Shown: positions 6,041 through 13,540, counted from the stretch's first letter. The stretch: 42,625 bases of DNA from an uncultured Elusimicrobia bacterium (GCA_903917735.1 CAIXBR010000058.1:1-42625); one strand, 5' to 3'. Translations and numbers: made by a program. The notes: generated by a model not told the origin, from the sequence alone.

Positions 6041-6471
6041 TTCGCCTCCCCGCGCATGGCGTTTAAAGCTTTCACCAGTTTACCCACCTGCCACGCCGCT
6101 ATCTCTTCTATGCGCTGGATGTTCCAGCGGCACAGGAAGACCTTGAACGCCGCTTCCCGGCCGGCGGCGGTGTCAGCGCGGCTTACGTCTCCCCACATGG
6201 CCTCCAGCATGCGCAGCTGGCGCGCGCTGGCCATGCCCTTACGGCCGTCCAGGTGCTGGTACTTCCGATACGAGCGACTCCACTTGCCCTGGCTGACGGC
6301 CAGGTTCTCCAGCTCGCAGATCAGGAGATCCGCCTGCTCCTCCGTGAGTTGCTTACAGGAGAACACGTGGTAGAACTCCAGGGCGGCGCGGTACTGCGCG
6401 TCGGTCAGCCCCAAGGCGCCCTTGATGGTGTGGATCCGCTTGATCTGCGCGGGGGTTATTTCGCCTGGCAT
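6037..6471 (-). CDS. gemA: GemA-like regulatory protein (Mu gp16 family)
   Basis: 144 residues of the GemA family. It has the N-terminal PAQIKRIHTIKGALGLTDAQ helix pair, the LT-x-EQAD helix at about residue 42 and the QGKWSRSYRKYQHLDGRKGM(A/S) central region. The family then repeats a search-like segment (ASARQLRMLEAMWGDVSRAD) seen here at residues 80-100. In Mu, GemA affects host gene expression and DNA supercoiling; the mechanism is not established. An AAAGGAATT site lies ahead of ATG 6471. It is in the early operon between DNA-binding proteins and small membrane proteins, as in other transposable phages. Confidence 0.85.
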   Translation of the reverse strand: MPGEITPAQIKRIHTIKGALGLTDAQYRAALEFYHVFSCKQLTEEQADLLICELENLAVSQGKWSRSYRKYQHLDGRKGMASARQLRMLEAMWGDVSRADTAAGREAAFKVFLCRWNIQRIEEIAAWQVGKLVKALNAMRGEAK

Positions 6472-6791
6472 AATTCCTTTCCTGTTTTGCAGCTAGGGCA
6501 CCAGCCGTATAGCCTGCGCTGTTCCCTGGGCAGGCCGTGATAATCAAGTTTACGCACTTTAATTTGGTTCTCCCGGCAGATCTCGGGGAACATCAGGACG
6601 TCCCAACAGGGGCAGGTGAAGGTCCCGGCGGCGGCTACTTTGGCGACGATGCGAAAGCCACTTATTGAACCTTTGTTGTTACTGATGCGTGAAACGGTGC
6701 TCGCGTTGATATTAAAAATCCTCGCCGTGGCGCGTACTCCGTGCTGTCCGGCGTATTTCTTAACCAGGGCGATAGCAGTTTCAGGGGTCAT
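6456..6791 (-). CDS. HTH protein with zinc-finger C-terminus
   Basis: 111 residues. Residues 1-33 (TPETAIALVKKYAGQHGVRA then TARIFNINASTVSRI) are a helix-turn-helix that closely resembles the N-terminus of the next gene. The C-terminal part carries CPCWDV and CPSCKTGKELC and may bind zinc. Start overlaps the previous stop (ATGA). It is part of a three-gene set built from shared modules. Likely a DNA-binding early regulator. Confidence 0.65.
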   Translation of the reverse strand: MTPETAIALVKKYAGQHGVRATARIFNINASTVSRISNNKGSISGFRIVAKVAAAGTFTCPCWDVLMFPEICRENQIKVRKLDYHGLPREQRRLYGWCPSCKTGKELCQAK

Positions 6792-7243
6792 GGTAAGCCG
6801 ACCTCGTAGGAGGCATGGATGAAGTTAGGGCCCTGATCCCGGACCAGCCGGTAGTTAGGCAGCTTGCCGCGCTTGTCCGTGCGCGTGATAGCCTCGCGCA
6901 TCATGATCCCGGCATGCGTGAGGGGTACAACCAGGTTCTTGGTCTCCTGACGGGTGGCGCCCGACATCTGCACCAGCTCGGGGATGGTGAAACTGCGCAG
7001 GGAACGCATAGCGCGCCACAGGCGCTCGTTCGGGTTCAAAGGGAGAGCATTCATTGCCTGCTCTCCCTTTGCCGCATCCGCGGCGGTAAATCTTACCGCC
7101 ATGCGCTTCCCGCTGCCCGGATATTTTCCGTTTATGATCTCGGACACGATATTTCTATGGATCTTCAAAACCCGCCCCGCGGCGCGGACACCGTACTGCT
7201 CGGCGTATTTCTTTACCCTGGCGAGAGCTTCCGAAGGGTCCAT
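6788..7243 (-). CDS. Two-module DNA-binding protein (HTH plus winged helix)
   Basis: 151 residues in two parts. Residues 1-50 (EALARVKKYAEQYGVRAAGR and on) match the HTH of the downstream gene at 6456-6791. Residues 67-141 (NPNERLWRAMRSLRSFTIPE and on to GKLPNYRLVRDQGPNF) match most of the upstream gene at 7243-7503 and look like a winged helix. So this gene is a fusion of the domains found in its two neighbours, or they are pieces of it. Its ATG overlaps the previous stop. It is probably a DNA-binding protein, perhaps helping transposition or early regulation. No family name. Confidence 0.7.
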   Translation of the reverse strand: MDPSEALARVKKYAEQYGVRAAGRVLKIHRNIVSEIINGKYPGSGKRMAVRFTAADAAKGEQAMNALPLNPNERLWRAMRSLRSFTIPELVQMSGATRQETKNLVVPLTHAGIMMREAITRTDKRGKLPNYRLVRDQGPNFIHASYEVGLP

Positions 7244-7503
7244 TATGCCCTCCCTATTTCCACCGGCAGGTTAGGACCGGGGTCTTTAGCCAGGCGATAG
7301 TGAGGCATGCGGCCGCGCGCGTAGGTGCGGGAGACCGACTCGCGCACTACGTAGCCGGCGCGGACAAGCGCGCGGCAGAAGTTTATAGCCGGCTGCCGCT
7401 CTATCTCCACCATCATGCGCAGGTCGCTAATGGTGAAGCAGCGCAAGGAACGTATCGCGCGCCACAGGCGTTCGCCGGGGTGCAAGGGATGGTTGTTGTT
7501 CAT
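7243..7503 (-). CDS. Winged-helix protein, paralogue of the adjacent gene's C-terminal half
   Basis: 86 residues; HPGERLWRAIRSLRCFTISD and GRMPHYRLAKDPGPNL align along the whole length with residues 67-141 of the gene at 6788-7243. The fold prediction from pattern (helix, helix, recognition helix, basic wing SRTYARGRMPHYRL) is a winged helix. It lies directly downstream of the MuB-like ATPase and shares a base with the gene after it. A role in DNA binding beside transposition is inferred. The MuB homologue here lacks its own N-terminal DNA-binding domain, so one of these proteins might supply that function. Confidence 0.7.
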   Translation of the reverse strand: MNNNHPLHPGERLWRAIRSLRCFTISDLRMMVEIERQPAINFCRALVRAGYVVRESVSRTYARGRMPHYRLAKDPGPNLPVEIGRA

Positions 7504-8186
7504 TATCTCCGTCCTTCCAGGTGCGCCGCGGTTATTTCTTTCAGGTTGTTGGTTCTGGCCAGGTGCTCGGCTTTGCGCATCCAGTTGTTAAGCTGGCGGA
7601 AGCGCGGCGTGTTGCGGTGGATAAAAGCGCAGGCGTCTTCAGCCATCTTCACCTCGCAGTTCTGGACGGTCACGTTCTTAATATCGTTGAGCGTGAGATG
7701 CGTGAACTCCACCACTTCCGCGAAGCGGTCGAAGAGATGGCGGAACCGCGCCAGCTTGTTCTTTATCCCTTCCATCCCTACGATGCAGATGGAACATGGC
7801 GTGGTGTCGTGCAGGTCGCGCAGGGTTTCCATGGCGCGGGTATCATGCAGCAGGTAGTCGGCTTCGTCTACCAGCAACATGCGGGGGTAGCGTTCAAGCT
7901 GCTCCTTAGCCTGGGTGAACAGAGCCGAGGAGCGGTACAACGGCTGCTCGCCCAGCTCCTTCACCAGGTCCTCCAGGAACCAGCGCGGGCTGGTAAGCGC
8001 CTTGGCGCGCAGATAGATCGCGGCTGAGTTGTTGGCTCCGAACTGGACCACGCCCTCTGTTTTACCCAGGCCGTGCTCGCCGTAGACAAGCGCCATGCGG
8101 TTGGTCTTCCTGTCCATGGTGTGCAGCCGGTTGAGCGAAGTCACCAGGCTTTTCACGTTTGCGGTTTGTACGTAGTTATGGTTCAT
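7503..8186 (-). CDS. B: MuB-like transposition ATPase (AAA+)
   Basis: 227 residues. Walker A is GEHGLGKT at 36-43 and Walker B is MLLVDE at 103-108. The arginine-rich C-terminal part is the lid. MuB binds DNA as an ATP-dependent filament, selects the target, activates MuA and gives immunity to self-insertion. Mu's own B is about 312 residues; this protein starts almost at the AAA+ core and lacks the N-terminal helix-turn-helix, as in several other Mu-like phages. It follows the transposase by 21 bp with a CAGGAGAAT site, as in the A-B order of Mu. TnsC-like and IstB-like ATPases are related, but the partner gene fixes the assignment. Confidence 0.92.
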   Translation of the reverse strand: MNHNYVQTANVKSLVTSLNRLHTMDRKTNRMALVYGEHGLGKTEGVVQFGANNSAAIYLRAKALTSPRWFLEDLVKELGEQPLYRSSALFTQAKEQLERYPRMLLVDEADYLLHDTRAMETLRDLHDTTPCSICIVGMEGIKNKLARFRHLFDRFAEVVEFTHLTLNDIKNVTVQNCEVKMAEDACAFIHRNTPRFRQLNNWMRKAEHLARTNNLKEITAAHLEGRR

Positions 8187-8207
8187 TTTTATTCTCCTGT
8201 GCGGTTT

Positions 8208-10181
8208 TTAGCAGTTGAATGACCGGTAGAGCAGGATGTATTCCTCGCTCTTTATGTACTCGGTCATAAATGTTTTATCCTCTTCGCTGTAAGAGCCGTG
8301 CTTAAGCAGCCAGTCGTAGCGCTCGTACAGCTCCATAAACAGCGGCCGCTCGCCGGGCTTATCCGGTTTAGCGGCGGTGATGGAGACGGCGGAGGCCGGG
8401 ATGGACGCCGCGGGTGAAGGCAAGGGCGTCGCGGACAGTATCGGTGCTGAGCTCCAGCCGATCTCCGGCACCGGGGCAAGGCGTTCCATGGAGCGTTCCC
8501 TGGTATCGGCGATAAGGCGGCGATGCTCGCGCTGCGCGATAGCCAGAGCAGTCTTGTCATTGGCGTTTTCGAAGAGTGTGGCCATGGGTTGCAGCTTTGC
8601 CACGCGGGGCGCCTCGCAAAGGAACTTGCCTTTGAGGTCGTAGATCTTAATCTTGGTCAGATCGGACAAGCTGTACTTTATCACCACTTCAGTTATAAGG
8701 CCATAAAGCGCCTCGTTGAAATATTCCTGCCCGAAGAGGGTTACGCCGTTGCGGCCCAGCTTTGTTCTTTTCATGCTGAGCATCAGCTCGTCCAGGTCGG
8801 CAACGTTCACGCCGGGGCCGCGGCCTTCGTCGAAAACCTGTTTACAGGTCTTGCCTTTCACGTAGGGATTAGGCTGCGCGCCTGAAAAGGCCATCCACAT
8901 GCCGATGTATTCCTTAATCTCTTCTACGTTGAACACGTAGTTGTTGTGCATCTTGCGGTGAAATTTCTCGTTGCGCATCATCCAGGCCGGCTTGTCCGCT
9001 ATGCTGGCACCGGTGTAGCTGGGGAGCAGGCGCTCAAAGGTCTCGCTGAACTTGCGCCACCAGCCCTCTATTACCTTGGCGCGGGCATTGTAGGGCTGCG
9101 CGAACACCGCGGCAATGCCCAGGCGGCCGAGCAGGCCGTAGAGGCCGCAATTCTCCAGGCTTTCAGTGGCGGTAAAGAACTTACTACGGAAGGCGCTGCC
9201 GTTGTCCTGGTAGCAGACCTGGGGGATCTTGCCCAGGTTGATGATGGCGTTCCGGAGCGCGGAGGCTATGCACTGGGTATTTTCCTCGGGCATAATCTCG
9301 TAGCCGGCCATGTAGTAGCTCTTCCAGTCCAGGTAGCCCACCATGGTGCAGCGACAGGGTTTTCCGGTGTAGGGGTTGATCATCAGGAAGTTAAGGTCAT
9401 GCCCGTCGGAGACCAGTACCTGGCCTACTTCCAGCAGTGAAGCGTCACGGCGGATGAACGGGGCCACTTTATCCACCAGGGCTTTTTGTCCCTCGCGGGT
9501 GAAAATCCAAACATCGTTCTTCTTGGAGCGCAGCCAGGCGGCGTAGCGGCGGTAAGTTATGGGGCTGTGGGTTTCCAGCCCCTTGCCTTTAAATACGGTG
9601 CGTAACATGGTAGTGGCGTGGCCGACGGAAGAACGGTTGGGGTTAAGTAGCAGGTTCTCAAATGATTCTTTTTCGTAGGGGTACAGTTCAGGTTCCTGGG
9701 AGCCGCAGGTGTAGGCGGGCACCAGGCGCGTCCAGTCCAGGGAATGTTCCAGGGAAGACTGCCAGCGGTAGAGGGTTTTTATAGAAACTTCGCCGACCAA
9801 CTCATGCACCGGCTTAAACACCGCGCCGGTGTTATAGGCCAAGATAAAGCCCTGGTCTGCCTGCTTCTTCGGCTGGTCGGCGTGCTCGTCGCGCCAGTTC
9901 TCCCAGTGCTTTAGCAGGTCCATGCGGGCAAGGGCCAAGCGCTTGGTTTTCTCCGGGATGCTGGCCGCGCACACGGGCACCGGCATGGTATTGCCGGCGG
10001 GGGTGGTTAAGGAAAGCTGGCCGCGCAGATCCGCGGGCAGATGCTCCAGGGCGAACAACTTGGTGCTGGCGTGGTTAATGGTGGTGGTCTCGGCGTGCGC
10101 CCAGTTTTCGCGCTGAGCGCGCTTGCGCAGCAAAGAGACCGGTAATTGAGACATGCAACTGATTTGTTTTAGCGAGTACAT
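8208..10181 (-). CDS. A: MuA-type DDE transposase
   Basis: 657 residues, close to Mu A (663). Residues 1-55 (MYSLKQISCMSQLPVSLLRK) form the N-terminal winged-helix type domain. The RNase-H-fold core carries the catalytic triad D259 (LVSDGHDLN), D326 (YQDNGSAF) and E372 (AKVIEGWW). The following beta-barrel and basic C-terminal tail with an alanine/proline linker fit domains II-beta and III, which contact MuB. It cuts and joins both phage ends during integration and replicative transposition; its binding sites should be the GTTTGAGAA motifs at both prophage ends. GGGGGAA precedes ATG 10181. It is transcribed leftward from the early promoter at 11652-11680. Confidence 0.97.
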   Translation of the reverse strand: MYSLKQISCMSQLPVSLLRKRAQRENWAHAETTTINHASTKLFALEHLPADLRGQLSLTTPAGNTMPVPVCAASIPEKTKRLALARMDLLKHWENWRDEHADQPKKQADQGFILAYNTGAVFKPVHELVGEVSIKTLYRWQSSLEHSLDWTRLVPAYTCGSQEPELYPYEKESFENLLLNPNRSSVGHATTMLRTVFKGKGLETHSPITYRRYAAWLRSKKNDVWIFTREGQKALVDKVAPFIRRDASLLEVGQVLVSDGHDLNFLMINPYTGKPCRCTMVGYLDWKSYYMAGYEIMPEENTQCIASALRNAIINLGKIPQVCYQDNGSAFRSKFFTATESLENCGLYGLLGRLGIAAVFAQPYNARAKVIEGWWRKFSETFERLLPSYTGASIADKPAWMMRNEKFHRKMHNNYVFNVEEIKEYIGMWMAFSGAQPNPYVKGKTCKQVFDEGRGPGVNVADLDELMLSMKRTKLGRNGVTLFGQEYFNEALYGLITEVVIKYSLSDLTKIKIYDLKGKFLCEAPRVAKLQPMATLFENANDKTALAIAQREHRRLIADTRERSMERLAPVPEIGWSSAPILSATPLPSPAASIPASAVSITAAKPDKPGERPLFMELYERYDWLLKHGSYSEEDKTFMTEYIKSEEYILLYRSFNC

Positions 10182-10196
10182 GGTTCCCCCGGTAAA

Positions 10197-10409
10197 TTAA
10201 TTCTGCGTGCCTTCGTATATAACGATGGCGGCGGCGGCGAGATTGGAACAGTCGGCTTCCTGCGCGGCCAGGATGATCTGGTAAAGAGCTTCTTTGCGGT
10301 CGATGTTTATTCCGCGGTTGCTTTCCACCATGCGCAGATGGTGAATGCCGGCTTCTATACCCTGGGCGTGGATATTATTGACCAGTACCTGTGCGGGGAT
10401 AGGGTCCAT
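10197..10409 (-). CDS. Hypothetical early protein
   Basis: 70 residues, helical, starting MDPIPAQVLVNNIHAQGIEA. It lies 15 bp upstream of transposase A with an AAGGAG site. No family recognised; a small regulator between the Ner-like protein and transposase A is a common place for uncharacterised genes in this group. Confidence 0.6.
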   Translation of the reverse strand: MDPIPAQVLVNNIHAQGIEAGIHHLRMVESNRGINIDRKEALYQIILAAQEADCSNLAAAAIVIYEGTQN

Positions 10410-10410
10410 A

Positions 10411-10605
10411 TTATTTTTCTCCTTTAAGTAAGCCGGCGGCGCGGTAAGCGTCGGCCAGGCTGCCGAATTTTTTATAAAACGTCCATGCCGTAGGATGAGG
10501 GCGTTTTGAGAGTTCTATATCGTCGTTGTTTGGCAGACGGCCAAGGCGACGCGCTTTGCGGCGAAGCCAGACGATGAGGTCAGGTTTTGTCCAGGTGTGG
10601 GGCAT
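10411..10605 (-). CDS. Small protein with homing-endonuclease-associated repeat
   Basis: 64 residues from ATG 10605 (GAGGAA upstream). The sequence LIVWLRRKARRLGRLPNNDD followed by FYKKFGSLADAYRAAGL is one copy of the homing-endonuclease-associated repeat, a short DNA-binding helix-turn-helix found next to HNH and GIY-YIG nucleases. No nuclease domain is present here. Possibly a stand-alone DNA-binding adaptor or the remnant of a mobile endonuclease gene. Confidence 0.65.
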   Translation of the reverse strand: MPHTWTKPDLIVWLRRKARRLGRLPNNDDIELSKRPHPTAWTFYKKFGSLADAYRAAGLLKGEK

Positions 10606-10606
10606 G

Positions 10607-10777
10607 TTAAAATTTCCTCGCTTCCTTGTCGGTGTGCTCGCGCAGGATCCTGCGGAGGCGGCCGGAGCAGACGTCACACGGGTGATCCATGTGCTGGACA
10701 AGTTTTCCTACATTGCTGAAGCTGTGGGCTTCGTGGCCGCAGGTGTATTTAAAAACTACTGGATGAAGTTTAGACAT
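10607..10777 (-). CDS. 56-residue zinc-binding protein
   Basis: From ATG 10777 (AAGAGATT upstream) the product is MSKLHPVVFKYTCGHEAHSF and later MDHPCDVCSGRLRRIL. One C-G-H pair plus CDVC suggest a single zinc site, with a basic arginine-rich tail. It stops one base before the next gene's start. It is too short for most gene callers, but spacing and codon use fit the operon. Confidence 0.6.
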   Translation of the reverse strand: MSKLHPVVFKYTCGHEAHSFSNVGKLVQHMDHPCDVCSGRLRRILREHTDKEARKF

Positions 10778-10787
10778 AATCTCTTCC

Positions 10788-11030
10788 TTATATATGCAGT
10801 GTGTGGCAGACGGGGCAGAAATGGCGGAGCATGGCCATCGTAGCGGCCAGGCCTATCTGGCAGCGCGCCTCCGCGACCCAGGCGTCCTTGTGGAACTGTG
10901 AGTGATCCCGGAAAACATAGAGCTCTCCGTTGAACATGATGCACCAGTGTTTCCCATGTTTGCAGGGACTTCCCTCCAGCAATAGAGGGAGAAGGTTTAA
11001 GTGTTCCTGACCTGGGAGTTTCGTGATCAT
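10788..11030 (-). CDS. Hypothetical early protein with Cys/His motifs
   Basis: 80 residues with HGKHWCIMFNGELYVFRDHS in the middle and FCPVCHTLHI at the very end. The paired cysteines and histidines suggest a metal site. Start ATG 11030 with AAGGGA upstream. No family recognised. Confidence 0.6.
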   Translation of the reverse strand: MITKLPGQEHLNLLPLLLEGSPCKHGKHWCIMFNGELYVFRDHSQFHKDAWVAEARCQIGLAATMAMLRHFCPVCHTLHI

Positions 11031-11045
11031 AGTCCCTTCCTTATA

Positions 11046-11375
11046 TTAAGCGCGGGCGGCGCGGCGGCGTTTTTTAGTATGCAAACAGAAAGCGGTACGT
11101 TTTTTCTGCTCCTCTTGTTCTTCAATGGTGGGCGTAGCGCCATACTTATGCGCCCATATACACAAACCCATTAGCGGGGCCACTGTATCCCATAATTTCG
11201 TGAACATTTGTTTCGGGGCCATAGGCAGCCCCATAAGTTGCAGTGCAAACTGTGTGCAGGAATATGCGGCGTCTCTTCCACCTTCGCAAGATAACAGAGC
11301 CATTGCATATAACATGATGGCTGTCTTCTCTATTCTGTCTTTTGGGATGGGATTGCTTTTTTGTGCGGTAGACAT
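11046..11375 (-). CDS. Hypothetical early protein
   Basis: 109 residues from ATG 11375, which has AAGGAG 9 bp upstream and lies 11 bp after the ner-like gene. The middle is a helical, alanine- and cysteine-rich stretch (MLYAMALLSCEGGRDAAYSC), and the last 20 residues are strongly basic (TKKRRRAARA). No family recognised. Confidence 0.6.
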   Translation of the reverse strand: MSTAQKSNPIPKDRIEKTAIMLYAMALLSCEGGRDAAYSCTQFALQLMGLPMAPKQMFTKLWDTVAPLMGLCIWAHKYGATPTIEEQEEQKKRTAFCLHTKKRRRAARA

Positions 11376-11385
11376 GATTCTCTCC

Positions 11386-11628
11386 TTATATGTGCGGTGT
11401 GCGGTTTCTTTTGGTCTTGTTCGGCCAAAGCTTGGCGGGGGTGGTGCCGAGGCGGATGGCAATCTCTGCCTTAATCCTGTTGCTACAGGGCACACCGGAT
11501 ATTACTTTCCGGACCGCGGTGGAGCTGCATTTTAGTTTCCGCGCGACATCAATTTGGCGTACACCTCTAAGCATCATCTGCGCTTTTATCTTGCGCTCGT
11601 TTGTTGGTATGATATGGATTGTTGTCAT
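11386..11628 (-). CDS. ner: Ner/Cro-like regulator, first gene of the early operon
   Basis: 80 residues with a helix-turn-helix at about residues 24-45 (IDVARKLKCSSTAVRKVISG) and IAIRLGTTPAKLWP, the tail typical of Ner/Nlp-type proteins (LG-x-x-P-x-x-(L/I)WP). Mu Ner represses the repressor promoter and tones down early transcription during lytic growth. The position, first in the early operon and divergent from the repressor gene, is the Mu arrangement. Its start codon overlaps the -35 box of the likely repressor promoter. Confidence 0.85.
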   Translation of the reverse strand: MTTIHIIPTNERKIKAQMMLRGVRQIDVARKLKCSSTAVRKVISGVPCSNRIKAEIAIRLGTTPAKLWPNKTKRNRTPHI

Positions 11629-11651
11629 AGTTCGCTTTAAACCTCTATGCT
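11622..11651 (+). promoter_or_regulatory. Probable repressor promoter, rightward
   Basis: TTGTCA at 11622-11627, 18 bp, TATGCT at 11646-11651. It is weaker than the early promoter and overlaps both the ner start codon and the operator edge, an arrangement that would allow mutual repression. Confidence 0.45.
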
Positions 11652-11670
11652 AGTGTAACACTATCACTAG
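11650..11670. promoter_or_regulatory. Operator dyads between repressor and ner
   Basis: CTAGTG (11650-11655) and CACTAG (11665-11670) form an inverted repeat with a 9-bp spacer. Inside it TAGTG-TAA-CACTA (11651-11663) is a second, overlapping dyad. Both fall within the early promoter, so a bound repressor or Ner would block it directly. Confidence 0.75.
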
Positions 11671-11680
11671 CGGCTGTCAA
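11652..11680 (-). promoter_or_regulatory. Early promoter, leftward
   Basis: Reading leftward: TTGACA (11680-11675), 17 bp, TACACT (11657-11652). The -35 box is perfect and the spacing optimal. The spacer holds the likely repressor operators. Transcription would begin near 11645 and read ner, A, B and the rest of the early operon. Confidence 0.8.
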
Positions 11681-11690
11681 GGGCCTTTTT

Positions 11691-12086
11691 GTGAAACATT
11701 TTATTCCGAAAGGAAAAAGAATCAAAGAACTTCGCCAGGCATTACCCAACGCTCCTTCACAGCGCATATTTGCGGAAAGCGTCGGGATTCATTACGTCAC
11801 TATCGCGAACATCGAAAAAGGCAAATATGGACTATCTAGTGATATGGCGCATGCACTAGCCAAAGCCTTAAAAGTAGATATTGCAGAAATCGCCGATGAG
11901 AAATTTGCCGAGATTAAAAAACGTCTTCCCCCTGACGAGGATATACAGGAAATCGCCAGTTATTTCTTGGAGCATCAGAAGGAAAGAAAACTTATCCTTG
12001 GATATATTCGCGGAGCGAAAGGGAGCCAGGAAGCTTTTAGAAAGTTTAAGCAGCTTCATCAGCAGCCTAAACATAAACCGGCGTAG
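11691..12086 (+). CDS. C-type phage repressor (XRE helix-turn-helix)
   Basis: 131 residues; start GTG 11691 with AAGGG 7 bp upstream. Residues 8-66 are an XRE-type helix-turn-helix (RIKELRQALPNAPSQRIFAE, recognition helix HYVTIANIEKGK). The C-terminal half is helical and charged. No LexA-like Ser-Lys peptidase is visible, so induction by RecA-stimulated self-cleavage is not expected. It is divergent from ner across the shared operators and is the best candidate for the lysogeny repressor. It heads a three-gene operon. Confidence 0.8.
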   Translation: MKHFIPKGKRIKELRQALPNAPSQRIFAESVGIHYVTIANIEKGKYGLSSDMAHALAKALKVDIAEIADEKFAEIKKRLPPDEDIQEIASYFLEHQKERKLILGYIRGAKGSQEAFRKFKQLHQQPKHKPA

Positions 12087-12108
12087 CGAAGAATAGGGGG
12101 CAATCACA

Positions 12109-12462
12109 ATGAAAAGTCCGGAAACATACGCTCATCAATTGGGGTGGCGGCTGAAATATATATGTAAGCGTCTACGCATCAAGCGGGAGAAATTAGCTCC
12201 GGTTGTAAATGTTGACCCGGTCCGGATACATGCCATGCAAAGAGGCGAGTACACCCCAGACGCGGAGTTTATTGCGAAAATATCACAGCAATACAACCTC
12301 AATCCTACGTGGCTAATAACCGGACACGGTGGTGAATTTGCCGAGAGCAAAGAGTTCACTGAAATAATCCAGGCGGTGAAGAAAGACGCATGGTTGCAGA
12401 AGCATGTTCTTGACCTAGTCAGGCATCATGGGAACAGAAACACAGCTAAACATCAATTATGA
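12109..12462 (+). CDS. Second XRE regulator in the immunity operon
   Basis: 117 residues with a helix-turn-helix (RLRIKREKLAPVVNVDPVRI) and the segment YNLNPTWLITGHGGEF, the conserved end of CI/XRE DNA-binding domains (N-x-x-WL-x-(T/N)G-x-G). It follows the repressor by 22 bp and its stop overlaps the start of the ankyrin gene (ATGA). It could be a co-repressor or a control on the cargo gene. It is less GC-rich than the late genes, as is the whole operon. Confidence 0.75.
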   Translation: MKSPETYAHQLGWRLKYICKRLRIKREKLAPVVNVDPVRIHAMQRGEYTPDAEFIAKISQQYNLNPTWLITGHGGEFAESKEFTEIIQAVKKDAWLQKHVLDLVRHHGNRNTAKHQL

Positions 12463-13499
12463 GACAAACAACATTATTGTTCTTAAATATCGTCGCGTTT
12501 GCATTGCCAACATATTCTCTTGAGAGCACTCTGGATCAAAAAATACAAGCAATGAAAGATACCGCGCAATTCGTCGCCGCGATAAAGAGTAATAATGCAG
12601 CAGAGGTTAGAAATCTTTTAAGAAATGGGATTAATGTGGACACGAGGGAAGAGGACGGAACCCCTGTTTTTTATTTAGCTGCGATAAATGAATCTACTGG
12701 AGTTTTGAGTGTTTTATTAGACAACGGCGTGGATATTAATGCCAAGAAAACCTATGGCGGAACTGCCTTAGAAGCTGTGGTTGCACGTGCATCAGCAGAT
12801 GATGATATAGGGAAAAGATTGTCAAAAACAATTAAAATTATTCTTTCCAAAAAGAATTCGTCTAACAACACTCCCTTAGCGGACACAGATGGTCTTGTCG
12901 CGACAGCAGCTATGAATGGGAGTTATGAGATTGTAAATATTTTACTAGAGAATGGCGCACAAGTGGAAAGCAAAAAAATAGGAGTTGTTTCCCCAATCTC
13001 TTTAGGTGCATGTAACGGAAGGGATTCAGATAAAATAGTTTCTGTATTAATTAAATATGGGGCATCTGTGAATCGAAAGAATAAAGATTCAGAAGATATC
13101 CCTGTTATTATGGCCGCACAATGTGGGACAGCTGTTCTTGCCACGCTGATAAAAGCCAAAGCGGATTTAGAGGTAAAGACTGCCAGCGGAGACACGCCCC
13201 TTTTAATTGCTTTAAAAAGAAGAGATCATGATATGGAGAATGCTGAATTATTAATCAGTAATAATGTTGATGTAAACGTCACTGATGATTTTGGAAATTC
13301 TCCTTTAATTTTGGCGGTTAAAAGTGAGGAAGGAAACAAAATCGTAAAACTTCTTATCTCTAAAAAGGCGGACCTGAACAAACGCGATAAAAACGGAAGG
13401 ACTGCTTTAGGCTGGGCGTTATGGCAATTAGAACATGCATTAGGAGAGAAAGATTATTCCGTCTCGGAAATGCTTTCTAAAGCTGGCGCTATAGAGTAG
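12459..13499 (+). CDS. Exported ankyrin-repeat protein (lysogeny cargo gene)
   Basis: 346 residues. Residues 1-20 (MRQTTLLFLNIVAFALPTYS) look like a signal peptide. The rest is about eight ankyrin repeats, for example NGINVDTREEDGTPVFYLAA, NGVDINAKKTYGGTALEAVV and KKADLNKRDKNGRTALGWAL. It is translationally coupled to the XRE gene and followed by a terminator, so it should be expressed from the prophage in the lysogen. Codon use is clearly AT-rich compared with the head and tail genes, a sign of separate acquisition. Ankyrin proteins bind other proteins; an envelope role such as superinfection exclusion or host interaction is inference only. Confidence 0.8.
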   Translation: MRQTTLLFLNIVAFALPTYSLESTLDQKIQAMKDTAQFVAAIKSNNAAEVRNLLRNGINVDTREEDGTPVFYLAAINESTGVLSVLLDNGVDINAKKTYGGTALEAVVARASADDDIGKRLSKTIKIILSKKNSSNNTPLADTDGLVATAAMNGSYEIVNILLENGAQVESKKIGVVSPISLGACNGRDSDKIVSVLIKYGASVNRKNKDSEDIPVIMAAQCGTAVLATLIKAKADLEVKTASGDTPLLIALKRRDHDMENAELLISNNVDVNVTDDFGNSPLILAVKSEEGNKIVKLLISKKADLNKRDKNGRTALGWALWQLEHALGEKDYSVSEMLSKAGAIE

Positions 13500-13540
13500 T
13501 TCCCCCGACGGCCCATACCGACGGGGAACTGTGTTTTTAA
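13498..13540 (+). terminator. Terminator of the immunity operon
   Basis: AGTTCCCC (13498-13505) pairs with GGGGAACT (13523-13530); an inner CGG/CCG adds to the stem. GTGTTTTTAAA follows. It starts inside the ankyrin stop region. Confidence 0.8.
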
